From positions 36,614 to 47,832 of the forward strand of contig DDEU01000041.1 of the NCBI GenBank assembly GCA_002336815.1: a stretch of DNA of 11,219 bases. Reading direction: 5' to 3'. Of this stretch, positions 6,556-11,219 are shown piece after piece. Source of the DNA: Chitinophagaceae bacterium UBA1946 (GTDB lineage: Bacteria > Bacteroidota > Bacteroidia > Chitinophagales > Chitinophagaceae). The translations under genes and the position numbers were made by a program. Below the pieces are notes generated by a model, which worked only from the letters and a program-made list of their open reading frames with translations, had not been told where the DNA came from and did not search any database. Position 1 is the stretch's first letter, and each line of letters begins with the position of its first letter.

Positions 6556-7809
6556 ATGCTGCGATTTTTAAAAAGTCTTTACATACAGGTATTGCTGGCG
6601 ATTGTTGCCGGCATATTATTGGGACATTTTTATCCGCAGTTGGCAACCAGGTTAAAACCGCTGGGCGATGGCTTTATCAAACTGGTAAAGATGATGATCG
6701 CTCCTGTGATCTTTTGTACCATCGTTACCGGTATTGCAGGAATGCAGGATACCAAAAAAGTAGGCAGGGTAGGTCTCAAGGCTTTATTGTATTTTGAAGT
6801 AGTAACAACCCTGGCGTTGATCATCGGGTTAATTGTGATCAATGTATTAAAACCAGGTGTTGGTATGAACGTAGATATAAAGGCACTGGATGCGACATCT
6901 GTACAGGGCTACATTACACAGGGAAAAAGCCAGTCGGTTTCCGACTACCTGTTAAATATTATTCCTGAAAATATTGTGAGTGCAATTGCTACCAATAATC
7001 TTTTACAGGTCCTTTTATTCTCTGTAATGCTTGGTTTTGCATTATCGAAAATTAAAGACAAGGCCAGCCCCCTTTTAAAAGGCATTCAATCACTGGAAGA
7101 TGCCTTGTTTGTAATTATCAGGATGATCATGAAGCTGGCACCACTGGGTGCTTTAGGTGCCATGGCATTTACCATCAGTAAATTTGGACTGGGATCGCTA
7201 AAACAAATGGGAGGTTTGATGATCGCATTTTACACCACCTGTATTTTATTTATTGTGATCATCCTGGGATCAGTTTTAAAGCTATGCGGCTATAATATTT
7301 TTCGTTTGTTAAAATACCTTAAAGAAGAATTACTGGTTGTGCTGGGTACCTCCTCTTCCGAATCAGCCCTTCCAGGGCTTATTAAAAAACTCGAAAACCT
7401 TGGTTGCTCAGAGTCTGTTACCGGGCTGGTAGTTCCTACAGGGTACTCCTTCAATCTTGACGGCACCTCTATCTATTTAACCATGGCAGCCGTTTTTTTG
7501 GCGCAGGCAACGAATACAGCATTGGATATTTCTCACCAGGTTACCCTGTTACTGGTTTTGTTACTCACCTCTAAAGGCGCAGCCGGTGTTACCGGAAGCG
7601 GCTTCATTACACTGGCAGCAACACTTCCGGCAGTGAGCAATGGGCATATACCTGTTGCTGCCATTGCATTGATATTAGGCATCGATCGTTTTATGAGTGA
7701 AGGCCGGGCAATCACTAATATCATCGGCAATGCAGTGGCAACCATCGTAGTTGCCAGTTGGGAAAATGAAATTGATACCGCAACAGCAAAAAAAATTATT
7801 GGGGGATAG
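6556..7809 (+). CDS. dctA: C4-dicarboxylate:cation symporter DctA (DAACS family)
   Basis: A 417-residue inner-membrane symporter that imports succinate, fumarate or malate with protons or sodium. The whole length follows E. coli DctA (428 aa) from memory: the N-terminal IQVLLAIVAGILLGHFYPQL and PLGDGFIKLVKMMIAPVIF blocks, a hairpin-1 motif TSSSESALPG near 265-274, the NLDGTSIYLTMAAVF substrate/cation site near 300, the TSKGAAGVTGSGFI hairpin-2 block, and DRFMSEGRAITNIIGN near 377-392. Both re-entrant hairpins and the final helices are complete. The C-terminus is shorter than in E. coli. Related glutamate or aspartate symporters of the same family are possible, but the pattern fits DctA best. 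The convergent neighbour and hairpins downstream mark the end of its transcript. Confidence 0.92.
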   Translation: MLRFLKSLYIQVLLAIVAGILLGHFYPQLATRLKPLGDGFIKLVKMMIAPVIFCTIVTGIAGMQDTKKVGRVGLKALLYFEVVTTLALIIGLIVINVLKPGVGMNVDIKALDATSVQGYITQGKSQSVSDYLLNIIPENIVSAIATNNLLQVLLFSVMLGFALSKIKDKASPLLKGIQSLEDALFVIIRMIMKLAPLGALGAMAFTISKFGLGSLKQMGGLMIAFYTTCILFIVIILGSVLKLCGYNIFRLLKYLKEELLVVLGTSSSESALPGLIKKLENLGCSESVTGLVVPTGYSFNLDGTSIYLTMAAVFLAQATNTALDISHQVTLLLVLLLTSKGAAGVTGSGFITLAATLPAVSNGHIPVAAIALILGIDRFMSEGRAITNIIGNAVATIVVASWENEIDTATAKKIIGG

Positions 7810-7855
7810 TTATTCTTGCTGTTTTTGCTACAGCTAGTTGATCTTTAAGCCTTAT

Positions 7856-7891
7856 TAAAAAGGAAACAACTATTCAAAGAGTTGCTTTTTT
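7856..7891 (+). terminator. Intrinsic terminator after dctA
   Basis: CAACT (7867-7871) pairs with AGTTG (7880-7884), and a T6 run follows at 7886-7891. An A5-G run just upstream (7857-7862) can pair with the C and T-run to extend the stem and allow action on the opposite strand as well. Confidence 0.6.
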
Positions 7892-7903
7892 AAAGGGAAG
7901 CAA

Positions 7904-7934
7904 AACGTTGCATTCGCTTACCGGATGCAACGTT
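7904..7934. repeat. Strong hairpin between convergent genes
   Basis: Arms 7904-7916 and 7922-7934 pair over 13 bp (one T-G wobble) around a 5-base loop CTTAC; the outer 10 bp are perfect. An AAGGGA/TCCCTT pair lies outside. Neither side has a long T-run, though the minus-strand side has TTTT. It may end the minus-strand gene at 7992, or be a stabilising 3'-end structure. Confidence 0.6.
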
Positions 7935-7991
7935 GAAATAAAGTCCCTTCTTTTAAATATAACAGCAGGAATAAAGCTATTTGAACAAACA

Positions 7992-8357
7992 TTAAAACTT
8001 AGTGGCAATAAATTCAATCAATTTATCATCGCTCATTTTATTAGAAGTAGATTCCTCTGTTCTGCTGTTCTTAAACTGGGGCGTATTGGCCAGGTAGTGA
8101 ATAAATTGTTCCTGTGTTTGACCTGTACCGGTAACATGAACAAACGCTGCATTCACCATATGTGCGGCTATTTCTTTAAAAAATTTGTTTTGTAAAGTTT
8201 TCGCCTGGTTGTTACTGGTCTTTTCACTGGAGTTTGGGGAAATTACTTCCCCTTTTATGTGGGCTATTACAGTAAGGGAATCTTCCGGGCCTTCATTTCC
8301 TACGATGGCTGCATTATAACTATCCATCCACACGCCAAATTGTTTTTGAGTTTTCAT
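7992..8357 (-). CDS. Hypothetical protein, possibly eRF1/pelota-like (translational-machinery family)
   Basis: A 121-residue soluble protein starting MKTQKQFGVWMDSYNAAIVG. The N-terminal strand-turn pattern (GVWMDSYNAAIV, then AHIKGEV), the central KFFKEIAAHMVNAAFVHVTGTGQTQEQFIHYL and the C-terminal NKMSDDKLIEFI look like small bacterial proteins distantly related to peptide-release-factor eRF1 domains or host-attachment proteins. I infer this from the GTGQ-containing Rossmann-like block; I cannot confirm it. No membrane segment or signal peptide. It converges on dctA, and its start faces the kinase cassette. A minus-strand exact -7 match at 8486-8493 could be its promoter. Confidence 0.6.
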   Translation of the reverse strand: MKTQKQFGVWMDSYNAAIVGNEGPEDSLTVIAHIKGEVISPNSSEKTSNNQAKTLQNKFFKEIAAHMVNAAFVHVTGTGQTQEQFIHYLANTPQFKNSRTEESTSNKMSDDKLIEFIATKF

Positions 8358-8485
8358 AATATTATTTTAGTGTAACTCAGGTGAACCAATAACCATACCG
8401 CAGGCAAGTTAAGGTATGCCGAATAACGAACCTGCCACCCTTAGTGTGGCTATAACATCGGTTTACATCAACTGTTCCGATAGCA

Positions 8486-8499
8486 CAAAATTACTTTTG
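8486..8499. promoter_or_regulatory. Overlapping divergent -7 elements in a near-palindrome
   Basis: The 14 bases CAAAATTACTTTTG contain TACTTTTG on the plus strand (8492-8499) and TAATTTTG on the minus strand (8493-8486). Both fit TAnnTTTG exactly. They could drive the histidine kinase at 8580 and the 121-residue gene at 8357. Suitably spaced -33 elements were not seen. Confidence 0.4.
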
Positions 8500-8579
8500 G
8501 CGGCGCAGTGGCTGATTGAAGGTATACAGTGGGTGGCTCAAGCTTTATAATTATCTTGTAGCTTAAACTTATTTACACT

Positions 8580-9947
8580 ATGTCGCCCAATGTAGGTTCT
8601 TTTGTTCTGATCCTCATATTTGCACAGAAAATGCGGAAATACAGCAAGACAAATTCGTTGCCATACCTGGAGCGTATTTATATGATTGCTGTGTTCGCCT
8701 CCATCTTTTTGTATTGTGTAGAATCTATTTTTAGAACTCACCATATAACCGGTTGGCTATGGTACATTTTTTCACTTGGCCTGCTTGCTTTCTCGTTAAG
8801 GCAGAAAGAGCTTCGGCCGAGGCGTATGAGTGTTGCAGCATTCGCTCCTTTGTTCGTGATAATGCTGGTTTCCGATCTTACCGAAGCGCTGGCACCTGAA
8901 TTTTACACCCAATGGAATAATTATTTTGATTTTGCTGAAGGCTTTGGTTATATCTGGTTGGGCGTGGTATTGTTTACACAGGGTCGAAGTGAAAAGGCAG
9001 CTGAAAAAGAAAGGATCAAACGCAAGCAGGAAGAGGAACTCAACAAAGCCATCGCTATACGAAAGGTGGAACTGGAGCAATTGGTGCTGGAGCGAACAGC
9101 AGAACTCACCCAGCAAAAAGAAGAACTGGAACAAACGCTGTTAGAGTTGCAAACCACCCAAAAGCAATTGATCCAGTCTGAAAAGATGGCCAGTCTTGGT
9201 GAGCTCACTGCTGGTATCGCACATGAAATTCAAAACCCGTTAAACTTCGTCAACAATTTCAGCGAGGTAAACAAAGAACTGCTGGCAGAAATGAATGATG
9301 CAATAGCAAAGGGTGATTATGAAGAAGTAAAAGCATTGGCCGCAGACATTTCAGGCAACCAGGAAAAGATCAATTTTCATGGCAGGCGTGCCGATGGTAT
9401 TGTAAAAGGGATGTTGCAGCATAGCAGGAGCAGCACAGGCCAAAAAGAGCCAACGGATATTAATGCACTGGCAGATGAATACCTGCGGCTTTCTTACCAT
9501 GGCCTGCGGGCAAAAGACAAAACCTTTAATGCCAAATTCGACATATCCTTAGATGAAAGTATCGGGAAGATCAACCTCGTTCCGCAGGAGATAGGAAGAG
9601 TGATCCTGAACTTGCTCAACAATGCTTTTTATACAGTGAATGAAAAGAAAAAATCCAGCGCTGAACCATCTTACGAACCAACAGTAACTCTTGGCACAAA
9701 AAATCTTGGTAATTCAATAGAGATAAAAATTGCGGACAATGGCAACGGAATTCCAGATGCATTAAAAGAGAAAATATTCCAGCCATTCTTTACCACCAAA
9801 CCAACAGGCCAGGGTACAGGACTGGGCTTGAGTTTGAGTTATGATATTGTAACAAAAGGGCATGGGGGTGAATTAAAATTGGAAACAACAGCGGGTCAGG
9901 GTTCTTCATTTACGATTGTATTACCATCACAACCAGGTTTGAAATGA
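8580..9947 (+). CDS. Membrane-anchored sensor histidine kinase
   Basis: A 455-residue kinase. The N-terminus has hydrophobic stretches near residues 33-50, 58-73, 84-100 and 122-134, plus a short one at 6-15, giving a membrane-embedded sensor with no extracellular domain of size. A coiled coil (about 138-203, rich in Glu, Lys, Leu) leads to the HisKA domain with phospho-accepting His215 in GIAHEIQNP. The ATPase domain is complete: N-box EIGRVILNLLNNAF near 337-351, G1 DNGNG near 386, F-box PFFTTKP and G2 GTGLGLS near 412-418. It should autophosphorylate and donate to a response regulator, none of which is in view. It overlaps the next kinase by ATGA, so translation is coupled. The ligand is unknown. 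An alternative start at 8631 (Met18) would remove the first short hydrophobic part. Confidence 0.9.
   Translation: MSPNVGSFVLILIFAQKMRKYSKTNSLPYLERIYMIAVFASIFLYCVESIFRTHHITGWLWYIFSLGLLAFSLRQKELRPRRMSVAAFAPLFVIMLVSDLTEALAPEFYTQWNNYFDFAEGFGYIWLGVVLFTQGRSEKAAEKERIKRKQEEELNKAIAIRKVELEQLVLERTAELTQQKEELEQTLLELQTTQKQLIQSEKMASLGELTAGIAHEIQNPLNFVNNFSEVNKELLAEMNDAIAKGDYEEVKALAADISGNQEKINFHGRRADGIVKGMLQHSRSSTGQKEPTDINALADEYLRLSYHGLRAKDKTFNAKFDISLDESIGKINLVPQEIGRVILNLLNNAFYTVNEKKKSSAEPSYEPTVTLGTKNLGNSIEIKIADNGNGIPDALKEKIFQPFFTTKPTGQGTGLGLSLSYDIVTKGHGGELKLETTAGQGSSFTIVLPSQPGLK
9159..9264 (+). repeat. Paralogous H-box segment, copy 1
   Basis: These 106 bases align without gaps to 11114-11219, and most differences are at third codon positions. 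The encoded residues are nearly the same, from QKQLIQSEKMASLGELTAG onward to the FVNNFS region. It reflects gene duplication of the kinase H-box rather than a mobile repeat. Confidence 0.7.
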
Positions 9948-11219
9948 ATATACAGAAACAGCAATTGTTGAATGAAACCTATAAGCAATTCATTGACTAT
10001 GGAACGGGGGTGAATGACAAAGATCCAGCTGCGCTTAAAAAGATTGTCGATGAAAAGCTAATGGGATTTGGTACTACCATCGATGAAAAAATATTATCTG
10101 TTGATCAATTCCTGGAATTATTAAGGATCCAGAAGGAACAAAGCAAGGGTCTGGTGCTTAAATGGGAAATCAAACCTGTCAGTCACTATACTTCTGAAGA
10201 TGAAAATACAGCGGTATTTGCAGATGACCTGTTTTTGAAAATTGGTACAGGAAGCGAAATGGTAGAAATGTATTTACGGTTTTCTGTGATACTCGTTTAC
10301 CAGCAAAACAAATGGGTGGTAATACACTGGCATGGCTCCAAGCCAGAGAATGTAGAGAGTGAAAAGGATACTTTTGGAATTGAGAACTGGAAGCAAAAAG
10401 CGGAAGCATTGGGAAAGCTTGTGGATGAAAGAACGGCGGACCTGGTGCTGAAAAACAGGGAACTGGAGATCGAAGCATCCCTGGAAAGAGTGCGAAGCAA
10501 AACAATGGCGATGCACAATACGAAAGAGTTGCAGGAAGTAATTCACACGGTGCATAAAGAATTGCTGAATCTCGGTTTATCCATTCACGGAGGATCCTTT
10601 ATTGTGATCAGCAGTGATATTGATGCAGAACTCCGTTGTTGGGGGTCGGGAGGCACGGCTGATACTTCTGAAGAAGTATATATTCCACGTTTTGAAAAAC
10701 CGTTTTACACCAGGCTTGTAAATGGAATTAAAAGTGGTCCGGGCTTTTTTACAGAAGAATACACAGCCGAAGAGAAAAAAGAGTTTTTTAATTTTTTGTC
10801 TGCACATAAGCCATGGTCAGATCTTGACAGCGAGGCAAAAAGGGAAACCCTGTTAAGCAAGGGTGGTTATACAAGATCATGCGAAGTGTCTACCTACACG
10901 AGCATTTTTATCATCAACCAGTTTGGCGACAAATTTTCTGACCGCGACAATGATATTTTACAACGTTTTGGAAAAGTATTCGAACAAACGTATACCCGCT
11001 TTCTCGATCTGCAAAAAGCAGAGGCACAGGCCACACAGGCAGAACAGGATTTAATAGCCATTAAAGATGCCCGTCAAAAAGCAGAGGCTGCATTAACAGA
11101 ACTGCAGGTTACGCAAAAGCAATTGATACAATCAGAAAAGATGGCATCGCTGGGAGAATTGACTGCGGGCATCGCCCATGAAATTCAAAACCCATTGAAC
11201 TTCGTAAATAATTTTAGTG
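9944..11219 (+). CDS. Second histidine kinase with NTF2/SnoaL-like and GAF-like sensors (partial, cut by window end)
   Basis: An open frame of 425 complete codons from ATG 9944 runs off the window with no stop, so it is the 5' part of a longer gene. Residues about 1-127 look like a SnoaL/NTF2-like small-molecule or dimer domain (starting MNIQKQQLLNETYKQFIDYG, ending near KWVVIHWHGSKP). A coiled linker (about 145-190) leads to a GAF-like domain (about 190-350), then a second coiled coil and the HisKA domain with His412 in GIAHEIQNP. The H-box segment is almost the same as in the kinase upstream, including ASLGELTAGIAHEIQN. The catalytic ATPase part lies beyond the edge. No transmembrane segment is visible, so it is probably cytoplasmic and paired with the membrane kinase by the ATGA overlap. 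Confidence 0.88.
   Translation, partial: MNIQKQQLLNETYKQFIDYGTGVNDKDPAALKKIVDEKLMGFGTTIDEKILSVDQFLELLRIQKEQSKGLVLKWEIKPVSHYTSEDENTAVFADDLFLKIGTGSEMVEMYLRFSVILVYQQNKWVVIHWHGSKPENVESEKDTFGIENWKQKAEALGKLVDERTADLVLKNRELEIEASLERVRSKTMAMHNTKELQEVIHTVHKELLNLGLSIHGGSFIVISSDIDAELRCWGSGGTADTSEEVYIPRFEKPFYTRLVNGIKSGPGFFTEEYTAEEKKEFFNFLSAHKPWSDLDSEAKRETLLSKGGYTRSCEVSTYTSIFIINQFGDKFSDRDNDILQRFGKVFEQTYTRFLDLQKAEAQATQAEQDLIAIKDARQKAEAALTELQVTQKQLIQSEKMASLGELTAGIAHEIQNPLNFVNNFS
11114..11219 (+). repeat. Paralogous H-box segment, copy 2
   Basis: This is the matching copy of 9159-9264 in the second kinase. The alignment stops only because the window ends, so the shared part may be longer. Confidence 0.7.

Noticed and set aside
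8434..8450. GCCAC/GTGGC stem between the 121-residue gene and the kinase.
   Set aside because: A 5-bp stem with a 7-base loop and no associated T-run is expected by chance.
8796..9208. Two minus-strand frames within the first histidine kinase.
   Set aside because: They are antisense shadows of a clear kinase with complete motifs and are rich in Ser, Cys and Phe as expected for such shadows.
10179..10807. Several minus-strand frames opposite the second kinase.
   Set aside because: The plus strand is an unbroken kinase frame that continues to the window end; these are shadows.

Overview
The window reads as chromosomal DNA of a Bacteroidota bacterium, most likely a Chitinophagaceae-type member. 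Evidence: moderate-to-low GC, starts mostly without a clear Shine-Dalgarno, exact matches to the Bacteroidota -7 promoter element TAnnTTTG upstream of several genes, a UpxY-type NusG paralogue, and histidine kinases with the ASLGELTAGIAHEIQNPLNF H-box typical of that group. The taxon is inferred from style, not from a marker gene. I see no mobile element, tRNA, rRNA or CRISPR array.

Region 1 (about 1-4412) is the most unusual part. A minus-strand operon reads: ATP-grasp ligase of the D-Ala-D-Ala-ligase type (2737-3912), a second ATP-grasp ligase fused to a C-terminal SET methyltransferase with post-SET cysteines (1278-2705), then an ABC exporter-type six-TM protein with no nucleotide-binding domain (227-1234). 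Gaps are 31 and 43 bases. A 36-codon ORF follows (72-182), and a 43-codon ORF (4281-4412) is divergent from the operon. The intervening promoter region carries a 24-base dyad. Together this looks like a pathway that ligates amino acids or peptides, possibly methylates an amine, and handles the product at the membrane. I know of no characterised system with this exact make-up.

Region 2 (4413-5963) holds a small unrecognised protein (4562-4837) and an orphan UpxY/NusG-like antiterminator (5098-5646), both on the minus strand. The antiterminator has a probable leader of about 130 bases. No polysaccharide genes adjoin it inside the window.

Region 3 (5964-8357) has a plus-strand protein with a small SH3/Tudor-like N-terminal domain and a DctA C4-dicarboxylate symporter. 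A minus-strand 121-residue protein converges on DctA. Two hairpins lie between the convergent genes, one of them terminator-like.

Region 4 (8358-11219) is a two-kinase cassette. A membrane-anchored histidine kinase (8580-9947) overlaps by an ATGA junction with a second kinase (9944 to the window edge) that starts with an NTF2/SnoaL-like domain and a GAF-like domain. The two share a nearly identical H-box segment, so they look like paralogues that act together. No response regulator is visible, and the second kinase is cut by the window end.
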